NCBI GenBank assembly: GCA_947177165.1
Contig: CAMWTP010000021.1
Coordinates: 1-64,000, forward strand
Length of the DNA: 64,000 nucleotides
Source: an uncultured Lachnospiraceae bacterium
GTDB taxonomy: Bacteria > Bacillota > Clostridia > Lachnospirales > Lachnospiraceae
Direction: 5' to 3'
The position numbers were made by a program, and so were the translations under genes. Shown here piece by piece: positions 8,255 to 16,760 of the stretch (within the stretch, counting starts at the first letter, position 1; every line of letters starts with the position of its first letter). The notes beneath the pieces were generated by a model. It worked only from the letters and a program-made list of their open reading frames with translations. It was not told where the DNA came from and searched no databases.

Positions 8255-9862
8255 TTACTCCAATCCAAGCTTCTCCTTTGCCCGCTGAAACTGCCGCTCC
8301 GCCTCTTCTCCCACCACAGCAAAGCCCATCTCCCCGCGCTGTGTGATATAGTCCGCCAAAATCTGGTCAAATTCCTCCTCGGTCGGCGCCAGCAGCAGCT
8401 GCGGCAGCACCTGACTCCAAAGTTTCTTAATCTTCACATAATTGTTGCCCGCTTTTGTACCGGTCTGAAAGGTCACTTCATACTGCCCCATATAATGCGT
8501 GTAAGGATAGGTCCACTCCTCGAGCTGTCCAATCGGCGGCTCCAGCTCTCCCCGCCACGGAAGCTGCATGGCAATATTCTGGAGCATCCAGTAAGTATTA
8601 TCCGCACCGTAGAGCTGATCGTACGCCACGCGGTCTGTGTCCGCAAGCGCCTTTACCTCCTCCCGCACGACCTCCTTTCCGTCTACCACGTCGTACGTGA
8701 CACCTTCCACGCCAAAATATATCCTTTTCTGTCCTTTCTCACTCATCATATAACTCAGCAGCTCGATTGCACGGTCTGGCCGTTCGCAGTTCTTAGAGAT
8801 CATCGTCACCGTCCATCCATTGATACCTGCCCCCGGCAGCACCGGGTCGTCACCCTTGGAATTTTTCGGCCCGTCCACAGCGATATAGATACTATCTGGA
8901 TTTTTGCTGTACAAAAGTTTCTGCTGATCGGCCATATCGGTCCGCTGATACAGCATACAAAAATATCGTCCCTGCGCCATTTTCTCTTCCATCTGCGTGC
9001 GCTGGTCGATAAAAATATCCTCTTTCAGGTATCCTCCCGCCCCCAGCTCACGAAAGGCCTTGAGCCAGCGCACATACTCCGGATCGGTATCCCTGTCGTA
9101 ATACTTCCCGTCCTTTTCAAAAGGAACGGCGAGAAAATTCTGCAGATACTGGTCAAAGGAAGCGCAGCCCGTATCTGTGAACTCGTGGGCTCCGATCGGA
9201 ATCAGCTCCCTGCCATCGACCTCGGGAAACTCCTGTGCTGCTTTTCTGACAGCTGCCTGAAAGCCTTCCGGCGTTGTCATGTCAGGACTTCCGATTGCCT
9301 CATAAATGTCCTTGCGCACCAGAAAGGTCTGATTGGAACCGATTGTATCATAAGTTTCATAGTCTGACGGCATAAAGGAGGAATTCGGATAGCAGTACAG
9401 ATTGCCGTCCTCCGCTGTATACCAGCTGCGCACAGCCTCCTGCGTAACCGCAAAAAAGTATGTGTCATACGCATCGGCAAGCTCATTCAACGCACAGACC
9501 ATGCCCTTGTCGATCATCACATTCACCTGTGGCTCCCACCAGCCAAGCGTCACGATATCCGGCAGAGAGTCGGCAGATATCATGGCATTGAGCCGCTCCT
9601 TCTCATTTCCCGCCGGCGCAAGGAAACGAATCGAAATCCCTGTGTCCTCTGTTATCTGTCTCGATACCGCATTCTCTCCCCAGGGCACCGTAAACCAGGA
9701 ATAATTGACGTACCAGTCGAGTGTCACCGCATCCTCCGCATGCTGTTCACACAGTGTCAGATCCGCGTCCGGACTCTTGGCCTCCTCACCTGCAAAATTG
9801 TCTGTCCGCCCGCATCCGCACAGCAAAAAAGCCCCTATAATAACATACCACCATTTCTTCAT
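8255..9862 (-). CDS. Extracellular solute-binding lipoprotein preceding YesMN
   Basis: A 535-residue lipoprotein of the family-1 (LplA-like) sugar-binding class. The signal peptide ends in LLCGC, giving a lipobox with Cys near residue 15; aromatic-rich binding-protein motifs follow (for example NGWTVTMISKNCERP). The ATG at 9862 is used; AAGAAGG lies 12 bases upstream, while an upstream in-frame TTG abuts it. It lies after two CUT1 permeases but has its own promoter, and is immediately followed by the sensor kinase and regulator genes. That suggests either a second specificity for the transporter or a ligand-presenting partner of the kinase. Its ribosome site lies inside one arm of a long inverted repeat. 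Confidence 0.9.
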   Translation of the reverse strand: MKKWWYVIIGAFLLCGCGRTDNFAGEEAKSPDADLTLCEQHAEDAVTLDWYVNYSWFTVPWGENAVSRQITEDTGISIRFLAPAGNEKERLNAMISADSLPDIVTLGWWEPQVNVMIDKGMVCALNELADAYDTYFFAVTQEAVRSWYTAEDGNLYCYPNSSFMPSDYETYDTIGSNQTFLVRKDIYEAIGSPDMTTPEGFQAAVRKAAQEFPEVDGRELIPIGAHEFTDTGCASFDQYLQNFLAVPFEKDGKYYDRDTDPEYVRWLKAFRELGAGGYLKEDIFIDQRTQMEEKMAQGRYFCMLYQRTDMADQQKLLYSKNPDSIYIAVDGPKNSKGDDPVLPGAGINGWTVTMISKNCERPDRAIELLSYMMSEKGQKRIYFGVEGVTYDVVDGKEVVREEVKALADTDRVAYDQLYGADNTYWMLQNIAMQLPWRGELEPPIGQLEEWTYPYTHYMGQYEVTFQTGTKAGNNYVKIKKLWSQVLPQLLLAPTEEEFDQILADYITQRGEMGFAVVGEEAERQFQRAKEKLGLE

Positions 9863-9874
9863 AACAAAATACAA

Positions 9875-9943
9875 CCTTCTTGATTATTCTTCCGCAATTT
9901 CTTACGTTTACTATAGCAAATATAGTATCAATAATCAAGAAGG
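9875..9943 (-). repeat. 14-base perfect inverted repeat around the binding-protein promoter, hiding its ribosome site
   Basis: CCTTCTTGATTATT at 9875-9888 is exactly complementary to 9930-9943. On the minus strand the proximal arm contains the AAGAAGG ribosome site of the downstream lipoprotein gene, and the distal arm contains the -35 of its own promoter. RNA reading through from the permease genes could fold and mask the ribosome site; RNA from the local promoter would lack the distal arm. Confidence 0.75.
9910..9938 (-). promoter_or_regulatory. Promoter for binding lipoprotein-yesM-yesN
   Basis: TTGATT (9938-9933) and TATAGT (9915-9910) with a 17-base spacer on the minus strand, about 50 bases ahead of the lipoprotein start. 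Confidence 0.65.
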
Positions 9944-9993
9944 CTTAAAACAGGTCCTGCCCACCCCTATCTGTTTTGGGCTATTTACAACTG

Positions 9994-10821
9994 CTACTCT
10001 TTGACACTGCCCGCGGAAATACCGCTGATAATGTACTTGGAGAAGAAACAGAACGCAATCATAATCGGTACTGCCGAGATTGCCACTGTCACATATGTCG
10101 CGCCAATATTGCTCGCAATGTCCTTCACGGAACCAAGGGAAGCCACCATAACCGGCAGTGTCCATTTCTTGGAATTGTTCAGTAAGATCAGCGGCATCAG
10201 ATAGCTGTTCCACGAACCGATAAATCCGCCGATTGCCATCGTCGCAATGCCAGGCGCCATAATCGGAAGCACAATCCTGTGAAAGATGTAAAACTCGCCC
10301 GCCCCGTCAATCCTCGGCGCTTCCAGTATGGATTTGGGCATGACAGACAACAGATACTGCCGCAAGAAAAATACAGTTGCCGGCGATGCGATGGACGGAA
10401 CAATCAAGGGAATATAGTTGTCAATCAGCCGCATCTTAGTCATTAAGTCATAAAAACCGAGCATTCCCAGCTGGGATGGAATCATCATGAAGATGAGCAT
10501 TACCGTAAAGATGATATTTCTTCCCTTAAATTTATAAAATGCAAACCCATAGGCCGTCAGCGCGGAAAAGTATGACATCAGCAGTGTACTCAGAATCGCT
10601 ATGATCAGACTGTTCATAAAACCTCTTCCAATCTCGAGGTTGTCTGTGACAATCTTCCAGTTTGACGGCAGACTGCTTCCCGGAAGCAGTGAAAAGCTTG
10701 TCATAATGTCATTTCCGCTCCTTGTCGCGTTGACGATCATGAGCAGGAACGGGAGCAGACAAATGAGCGCCAAAAATCCAAGCAGCAGATACAAAACCGA
10801 TTTTTTGATCTTAAAAGCCAT
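9994..10821 (-). CDS. CUT1 sugar ABC transporter permease (MalG/LplC type)
   Basis: A 275-residue inner-membrane permease with six predicted TM helices and the cytoplasmic EAA loop that contacts the ATPase (EAPRIDGAGEFYIFHRIVLPIMAPG region, shown in part: EAPRIDGAGE). Its ATG shares a base with the stop of the upstream permease (TGATG), so the two are translationally coupled. Second permease of a binding protein-permease-permease set for an oligosaccharide, probably a beta-glucooligosaccharide given the neighbouring GH94 and GH3 genes. No ATPase gene is present; a shared MsmK-type ATPase elsewhere is the usual solution in related bacteria. Confidence 0.95.
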   Translation of the reverse strand: MAFKIKKSVLYLLLGFLALICLLPFLLMIVNATRSGNDIMTSFSLLPGSSLPSNWKIVTDNLEIGRGFMNSLIIAILSTLLMSYFSALTAYGFAFYKFKGRNIIFTVMLIFMMIPSQLGMLGFYDLMTKMRLIDNYIPLIVPSIASPATVFFLRQYLLSVMPKSILEAPRIDGAGEFYIFHRIVLPIMAPGIATMAIGGFIGSWNSYLMPLILLNNSKKWTLPVMVASLGSVKDIASNIGATYVTVAISAVPIMIAFCFFSKYIISGISAGSVKE

Positions 10822-11738
10822 CAGTCATCCTCCTTCTTCGCATACATTGCAAAATAAATTCCTATAGAACAAATCGCAATGATAAAAAACAGAATAAACG
10901 CAATTGCACCCGCATATCCAATCTGTCTGTTCTTAAATGCCATGTTGTACAAATGCATCACAGCCGTATTGACAGAACGTGTCATTTTCTGATTTCCCAA
11001 CGATACCAGATAAGGGATATCAAATATCTGAAGTCCGCCAATCAGGGAAGTGATCGCCACATAGAGCATAATCGGTCTCAGCAGCGGCAGGGTAATCTTT
11101 CCAAAGATCGTCCATCTTCCCGCCCCGTCTATCGCTGCGGCCTCGAAATAGTCCCCGTTGATGCCCTGCACGCCCGCCATCAGCATAATGAAGGAATTGC
11201 CAAACCACATCCATGCACCGATCACACCGACTACCGTCCGCAGCAGAACCGGAGTTCCCAGCCAGTCAACTGCCGTATCCGTGATACCCAAACCGGTCAG
11301 AATCTGGTTGACAGAACCGAACTTCCAGTCCAGCAGCGTCTTGAACAGAAATGCAACGGAAGTGCACGCGATCAGGTTCGGAAGATAGAAGAGTGCCCTG
11401 AAAACACTTAAACCTCTCATTTTGTACTTGATATCGCTGAACACAATCGTCAGCAAAAATGCGACGCCAAGCTGCAAAATAATGTTAATACCCCAAATTT
11501 TGATTGTATTGCCAAACGCTTCCCACAGCAGTTTGTCTGTGAACACGCGCTTATAATTCGTCAACCCTGTCCAAGTCGGCTGATTGAATCCGCTGTAATC
11601 CGTAAAACTCAGGTACAAAGTACGCAGCACCGGATATATACTGAAGGTCAGGAACACAATCAGAAACGGCGCGATGAACAGCCATCCCATATTATCCCTG
11701 TTTTTAATACCCTTTGATTTTTTCTTCTCCACACTCAT
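10821..11738 (-). CDS. CUT1 sugar ABC transporter permease (MalF/LplB type)
   Basis: A 305-residue permease with about six TM helices and the EAA loop EAAAIDGAGRWTIFGKITLP. The N-terminal lysine-rich segment before the first helix is typical of LplB/UgpA proteins. The ATG at 11738 is preferred over the adjacent GTG because GGAAAG is then at a workable distance. It follows the binding-protein gene after a 213-base gap that holds a terminator-like hairpin and 57-base tandem repeats, which should lower permease output relative to the binding protein. Confidence 0.95.
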   Translation of the reverse strand: MSVEKKKSKGIKNRDNMGWLFIAPFLIVFLTFSIYPVLRTLYLSFTDYSGFNQPTWTGLTNYKRVFTDKLLWEAFGNTIKIWGINIILQLGVAFLLTIVFSDIKYKMRGLSVFRALFYLPNLIACTSVAFLFKTLLDWKFGSVNQILTGLGITDTAVDWLGTPVLLRTVVGVIGAWMWFGNSFIMLMAGVQGINGDYFEAAAIDGAGRWTIFGKITLPLLRPIMLYVAITSLIGGLQIFDIPYLVSLGNQKMTRSVNTAVMHLYNMAFKNRQIGYAGAIAFILFFIIAICSIGIYFAMYAKKEDD

Positions 11739-11762
11739 CACCTATCTTTCCATGCATTTACA

Positions 11763-11900
11763 AGAACGCCTCCCTCCGGCAGCGTATTTTGCTGCCCCAC
11801 AGCTCTCCAAGTCCCCAGAAGAACGCCTCCTTCTGGCAGTGTATTTTATTGCCCCTCAGCTCTCCAAGTCCCCAGAAGAACGCCTCCCTTCGGCGTTCTT
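11763..11900 (-). repeat. 57-base tandem repeat with a terminal hairpin between binding protein and permeases
   Basis: The element AGAACGCCTCC recurs at 11763, 11820 and 11877, exactly 57 bases apart; two near-complete units and a partial third. The last unit ends in a perfect 9-base hairpin (AAGAACGCC at 11876-11884 with 11892-11900). The spacer is non-coding and transcribed within the operon. Confidence 0.85.
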
Positions 11901-11910
11901 CCAAAAACTT

Positions 11911-11952
11911 AGAAACCTCTTAGGCAGCGTATTTTGCTGCCTTAGAGTTTCT
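11911..11952 (-). terminator. Intra-operon terminator/attenuator after the binding-protein gene
   Basis: On the minus strand a stem of about 16 pairs with one bulge and one mismatch (arms 11952-11936 and 11928-11911, seven-base loop) overlaps the stop codon and is followed by CTAAGTTTTT. Typical position for partial termination that gives excess binding protein over permease. Confidence 0.75.
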
Positions 11953-13355
11953 TAGTTTTTTACTGTGATTTCTGGGAATGTTGTCTCTACCTGCATATAG
12001 AAGTCCTCGATCGCCTCTTCCTTCGTCATCTCGCCCTTCTGGATAGCCTCAATAGAAGCGCCCCAGAAGTTGCCGATAGAGTCGTCATACTTTGTCACTA
12101 CAGAGTAGTCAATATTGTTTGCTTCTTTCAGGTAAAACTCATAGGTCTTCTGGTTTCCAAACGACGGATTCTCATAATCTTGGTTGGCATCGAGCACTGC
12201 CTTGTTGGATACAACATCGCCGTTGGAAGTCTCGAGCCACCACTGTGCTGTGTCCTCGTTCAGTGTACAGAATCTTACGAAATCAGCTGCTGTCTCCTGG
12301 TGCTCGCTGTATGTATTCACGCCGATGAATGTGCCGCCGCCAAAGTAAGAGCATGGGCCGGAGCATACGCCGAAGTTTCCTTTGTTGTCGTTTGCATTGT
12401 CACGCACTATCAGCGCTCCCCAGGAAGGAAGTGAGTAAGAAAATACCTGTGTCATCTCCGCACCTTCCAGCTCTGCGAGGTCAGACCAGCCTGCGTCCAG
12501 CGGCAGCTCGCCCGCCATAGATGCATACCATGCCGCAGACCACTCCGGCGCGAACGCCACCAGCTCATCCTGATACAGCTTTACTGCTGCGTCCATGTAG
12601 CCAAGCTTTGCATCGGATACCTGCAATACGCCGTCCACTACCCATGCGCTTCCTGCATTTGCATACCATCTGAGATTTCCTGAATCAGAGAAGATGCGAT
12701 AGCCTGCAGCTTTCACTTCCTCCGCTGTCTGTAAGATTGTATCAAAATCCTTGAATTTCTTTGACATTTCGTCCGGATCATCTGTTCCAAAGATTTCTTG
12801 TGCCAGGTCACGGCGGTAGATGATCGCGCCCGGTGTCACCTGATAGCTCAATGCCCTGAGCACGCCTGCGTCATCCTTTCCAGCCTCATATACATACTCC
12901 ACGATCTGTTCCTTCGCCTCTGCATCCAGCGCAGACAGATCTGCAAAGAAGCCTGCCTCAAAGAAATTTCCGAGCATCTGCGGCTCTCCTACGATAATGT
13001 CAACCTCGCTGGACTTCGCGCCGAGTGCTGATGTCAGTTTTGTCGAGTAATCCGCCGGAGCAACTACGTTGATCTCGATATCGACGCCAGTCTGCTCTGT
13101 GTAGCGCGCTGCAAACTGTTTCAGGTCATCTGCCAGCGTCCACACGACAAGCTTTTCTCCAGTAGAAGATGACTGTGTACTACCATCTGATGCTGTACTG
13201 TTGTCCGCCGCTGTGCTGCCTGATGACGCATTGCTGTCCGATGCTGCATTGTTGTTTGATGCTGTACTGCTGTCTGCGTTACTGTTTCCGCACCCTGCCA
13301 TGGAAAGAACCATAACGCCGGCAAGTGCAAGTGCTGTTAACTTTTTCGCTTTCAT
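11952..13355 (-). CDS. CUT1 sugar-binding lipoprotein
   Basis: A 467-residue lipoprotein. The signal peptide ends LSMAGCGN, lipid Cys at 22, followed by a Ser/Asn/Ala/Asp-rich tether to about residue 65 and then a family-1 sugar-binding fold (starting EKLVVWTLADDLKQFAARY). AAAGGAGG precedes the ATG. It heads the transporter operon, downstream of two GH94 phosphorylase genes on the same strand, so the cargo is probably the oligosaccharide those enzymes cleave. Three copies of a GGTG-plus-T-run motif lie in its upstream region. The exact sugar cannot be told from sequence. Confidence 0.93.
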   Translation of the reverse strand: MKAKKLTALALAGVMVLSMAGCGNSNADSSTASNNNAASDSNASSGSTAADNSTASDGSTQSSSTGEKLVVWTLADDLKQFAARYTEQTGVDIEINVVAPADYSTKLTSALGAKSSEVDIIVGEPQMLGNFFEAGFFADLSALDAEAKEQIVEYVYEAGKDDAGVLRALSYQVTPGAIIYRRDLAQEIFGTDDPDEMSKKFKDFDTILQTAEEVKAAGYRIFSDSGNLRWYANAGSAWVVDGVLQVSDAKLGYMDAAVKLYQDELVAFAPEWSAAWYASMAGELPLDAGWSDLAELEGAEMTQVFSYSLPSWGALIVRDNANDNKGNFGVCSGPCSYFGGGTFIGVNTYSEHQETAADFVRFCTLNEDTAQWWLETSNGDVVSNKAVLDANQDYENPSFGNQKTYEFYLKEANNIDYSVVTKYDDSIGNFWGASIEAIQKGEMTKEEAIEDFYMQVETTFPEITVKN

Positions 13356-13384
13356 ATAAAATCCTCCTTTTATGAAACAAATAA

Positions 13385-13503
13385 TTTTTAGTGCTGCTTT
13401 TTTGGGAACGTTTCTTTTCTCTTGTTCCTCGTTATAAAATTATTATATTGGTTTGCATTTTACAAAAAAATGGTGCATTTTTTAAAAAGGTGTCATTTTT
13501 TTA
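13385..13503 (-). promoter_or_regulatory. Promoter/operator region of the sugar transporter with three GGTG/T-run motifs
   Basis: On the plus strand AGTGCTGCTTTTTT (about 13390), TGGTGCATTTTTT (about 13471) and AGGTGTCATTTTTT (about 13489) share the pattern [AT]GTG[CT] then a T run. A TATAAT -10 (minus strand, near 13445) has no good -35, as expected for an activator-dependent promoter. Probable binding sites for the YesN-type regulator. Confidence 0.55.
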
Positions 13504-13557
13504 CAGCGCTTTCGTGTGCCGCATCCTTTCTTAACTTAACAGCCCCTCTTAACACTG

Positions 13558-16500
13558 TCAGCGGAGCACAGCGTGAATTTCCTTCACCAGCCCGCCACGG
13601 ACATCCTCTGCCAGCTTTCCTTTGATCGCAGGCTGGCCTGCACACACGCTGCTGCCATCCTTGTATTCCAGCTCACACTCTGCAATCACATACTCACCCG
13701 GGATATAATCTTTCTTTTCCCCGATCTGATATATCACCTTTGTCTCTCCCAAAAATACAGCCTCCACCGTTTTTCCCGCCTCCACGAGGTACTCCGGAAG
13801 CGCCGGCTCGAGTCTCAGCACAAGCTCTCCCCCCTGTACCATAAAGGGATTGCGGCCAAACATCATAATCGTCCACATATTCAAAAATTCTACCGTGGAA
13901 CCGCTCAGCCGCGCGACAAACCCTTTCCCGTGGTATTTCTGATTCGGATTTTTGCTGCTTGCAAGAAAGGATGAGTTTTCATAAATGCTTCTCCCGTAAA
14001 TCTCCTCATCCAGAAATGGGATTGCCGCCTTGTGGAAGTCCGCAAAAAATTCATCGTACATGCCGGACTTTAACAATTCCAGCAGATACTTGTATTCCAT
14101 GTGAAGCCAGATCGATTCATTTTCCAGCCATCCCGGCGTAAACGCCCTTGCCCTTCCAAGCTCATAAGACGCGCTTTCGAGGGATGCATTCACCTTGTAC
14201 ATGGACAAGCTGCTGTCATACAAGCCGCTCCTTTTAACCTGCTCATAGAGCATTTTCTTCTTCACTGCTGTATTATCCAGTTTGAGATAGCGCACCGGTC
14301 CCTCGAGAAACAGCGGAACAGCCTGCACCTCAAAATCCAAGGGCAGAACACATGTCATTTTGCCGTTGTCATATTCTTCATACCTTGTCACTTCAAAGGT
14401 AAAGTAGGTAGGACATATTATGCCCTTGCAGCTGCCCTCACTCCTGTCACAGGCTTTCTTAATCCCCGCGCGCACCACGGTATACCACTCTTCCAGTACA
14501 CCGACTAAATATGCGGCGGACAGAACTACTGTTTCCCCTGTCAATCCCTCGTAAACCTGGCCGCGGTAGTGCTCCTTTGCATCATTTGCCTTATTCCAGA
14601 ACGAGAGCACCTTTTCTTCCTTCAGAAGCGCATGCCGCTCCTCCGCCACAATGCGCTCTGTCTGCTGGATAAACCCTGCCAGCTCCTGCGAGAGTTCCAC
14701 ATCGTTCGGATAGCGTTTTAGCGCCTGTATCGTATACTCCAGATTCCGCGCCAGCTCACAGCTCTCTGCAATGGACGATCCAAACAGCCCCGGCAGCCCG
14801 TTCAGCGCATCATACCAGCCCGGCTTTCCGCCCTCCATCTCCACACCCATGCCATAGGCATCGAGCGTGGTAAACTTGGTCACGGACAGCAGCAGCAGCT
14901 TTTCCATCAATGTGACACAGATCACATCCCCTTTCCCTTGGTCACTGCGCATCAGACTGCCATCCTGCACGTCAATGTGCTCTATGGCATGGTACTGACG
15001 GATTCCCTTCCCGGTCTTCACACAGCGTTCCGCGCGCTTTCTCACCTTTGCCTGCGGCATGTAATAGGTGTATTTTTTTCCGTAGAGAAGCGCTTCCTCC
15101 TTCTCTGGAAATACACTGAGATAGTTTTCCAACAAATCCAGGTTGTAAGTCCAGTGGTCTGACCAGTAGCCCTCCAGAAATCTGCCGTTCACCACGCCTT
15201 CCGCCTCCCGCATGACTCGTCTGAAGAAATCATCCTTCTGCTCCTCCGCGTCCCACATGCTGTCCAGCTCCCGGTACAGTGCTCCCGGCGTAAAAGGCTC
15301 AGCCAGCACCCAAACGAGATGTCTTCTCGCCTCATCCGGCACATTCCGAAAGATTTCTTCTGTCTTTTCAGCCTTTAACCGATAAGTCACTTTCTCCACA
15401 CCGAGCGGATTGTAACCGTCCGGCTGAATCAGGCTGTAAAATGCCCTGATGTTCTCATCGCCGACAAACGGGGCAAAAAACGTATCGCAGCGCCTGTTCT
15501 GGTTTATATCACGGAAATTGCCGTTTCCCTGCGAATAAAATTCCGGAAGCATACTGAAAAAATTGTAGTCCCGCTCCAAATCTCCGTGCTTTCTGGAATA
15601 GACATAAAATACTTTATCCCCGGCTAGCTGCATCGGATAGCCTCCGCGCAGCACATTGTCCATATAAGTGTATTCACAGTACGCGTCAAAATCCTTGTCA
15701 GCTGTTTTCGTCCTGATATGGCGGCATAACTCCTCGACGAGACTTTCCGCCTCCGCCCTTTTTCTGTCATAATAGTCCGCATCGAACTTCCTTCTTGCGA
15801 ATCTGCGCAGCAATTCCCTGTTTTCCACCTGCCCGATTAACTGATACAAGGTGATTCCTTCCCCTGCCTGCAGCTCTGCCTTTGTGCCGTAAAAACTGCA
15901 CGGCACGATATTTTCCGTCACCTGCGGAGCTGCCGCAAGCTCCTTAATGCCCCGCTCCATAAATCCAACTGGTCTTCCCAGAGACAGGTCATAGGAAAAA
16001 ATGACTTCCGGGTCAGTGATTGCCTGCAGCCGCGCACCGTCTGACAGGCTTCCGATTGTGAAATTTCCGCCGCTGACCTCTGATACCGCGGCGGAATCCA
16101 CGATACTGGCGCGGGCGCGCATAAATGGAATCCCGTTCTCCTGCTCCACCTGCATCCACGCCTTGACAGTCTGTCCCATCATTTTCATGTTTTCCTGGTC
16201 TACCCCGTAGGGAATACACGCCGGCATTCCGTCCAAAACTTCCAGATGGACTGTCTTGCTGTCTGTGTTTGTGATGCACACTTTCCGGACAAGTGCGCCG
16301 ATTTTCTCCCCCGGCAGCGTAAAATAAGCCACGTTCGTGCGGATGCCGCATTCCCTGTTGTCCTCTTCCAGCTCCAACCCGTTCATGGCGATGGACATAC
16401 GGTGTGCAATCTCCTCATTCTGAAACGCTTCCAGCACCTTCCCATTCTTCTTGATAAAGGTGCGGAAACCAGTTGTTTTCACGTTCTGATACGCCTGGTG

Positions 16501-16689
16501 CGCCGGATAAAACTCCATGATTGCATGGTCCTTATCTTCCACGCCAAAACTGACAACGCCCTGCCCGCGGTTGACATAGAAGCACCAGATTGGGATACCT
16601 TTCACCCCGCTGATGCCGGGCAGAAAGCTCGCAAAAGGTGATTTTTGTCCGTAATTTTCTATTGTGTATGTATTTGAATGCGTGCTCAT
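13558..16689 (-). CDS. GH94 phosphorylase, probable 1,2-beta-oligoglucan (sophorooligosaccharide) phosphorylase
   Basis: A 1043-residue cytoplasmic enzyme without signal peptide. The N-terminus (SPFASFLPGISGVKGIP and NRGQGVVSFG) and the active-site stretch GGKPGWYDALNGLPGLFGSS resemble, from memory, the GH94 1,2-beta-oligoglucan phosphorylases of Listeria and Lachnospiraceae; the Asp in WYDALN would be the general acid. Such enzymes phosphorolyse beta-1,2-glucooligosaccharides to glucose 1-phosphate. GAGGG precedes the ATG. It follows another GH94 gene by 71 bases and sits with a GH3 beta-glucosidase and a sugar transporter, the gene set known from Listeria innocua. GH94 membership is firm; linkage specificity is inferred. 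Confidence 0.75.
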   Translation of the reverse strand: MSTHSNTYTIENYGQKSPFASFLPGISGVKGIPIWCFYVNRGQGVVSFGVEDKDHAIMEFYPAHQAYQNVKTTGFRTFIKKNGKVLEAFQNEEIAHRMSIAMNGLELEEDNRECGIRTNVAYFTLPGEKIGALVRKVCITNTDSKTVHLEVLDGMPACIPYGVDQENMKMMGQTVKAWMQVEQENGIPFMRARASIVDSAAVSEVSGGNFTIGSLSDGARLQAITDPEVIFSYDLSLGRPVGFMERGIKELAAAPQVTENIVPCSFYGTKAELQAGEGITLYQLIGQVENRELLRRFARRKFDADYYDRKRAEAESLVEELCRHIRTKTADKDFDAYCEYTYMDNVLRGGYPMQLAGDKVFYVYSRKHGDLERDYNFFSMLPEFYSQGNGNFRDINQNRRCDTFFAPFVGDENIRAFYSLIQPDGYNPLGVEKVTYRLKAEKTEEIFRNVPDEARRHLVWVLAEPFTPGALYRELDSMWDAEEQKDDFFRRVMREAEGVVNGRFLEGYWSDHWTYNLDLLENYLSVFPEKEEALLYGKKYTYYMPQAKVRKRAERCVKTGKGIRQYHAIEHIDVQDGSLMRSDQGKGDVICVTLMEKLLLLSVTKFTTLDAYGMGVEMEGGKPGWYDALNGLPGLFGSSIAESCELARNLEYTIQALKRYPNDVELSQELAGFIQQTERIVAEERHALLKEEKVLSFWNKANDAKEHYRGQVYEGLTGETVVLSAAYLVGVLEEWYTVVRAGIKKACDRSEGSCKGIICPTYFTFEVTRYEEYDNGKMTCVLPLDFEVQAVPLFLEGPVRYLKLDNTAVKKKMLYEQVKRSGLYDSSLSMYKVNASLESASYELGRARAFTPGWLENESIWLHMEYKYLLELLKSGMYDEFFADFHKAAIPFLDEEIYGRSIYENSSFLASSKNPNQKYHGKGFVARLSGSTVEFLNMWTIMMFGRNPFMVQGGELVLRLEPALPEYLVEAGKTVEAVFLGETKVIYQIGEKKDYIPGEYVIAECELEYKDGSSVCAGQPAIKGKLAEDVRGGLVKEIHAVLR

Positions 16690-16760
16690 ACATTTCCCTC
16701 ACTTTCATTAATTCAAATTTCTGATTGTTACTAACCGCCATACTGCCTTAGAAGTATTTT

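Noticed and set aside
7436-9367. 643-residue open frame on the plus strand
   Set aside because: Antisense to the well-supported kinase and binding-protein genes; His/Leu/Ile-rich composition typical of a mirror frame, no ribosome site or domain.
11763-11900. Possible CRISPR array
   Set aside because: The 57-base units are contiguous tandem repeats without unique spacers, and no cas genes are present.
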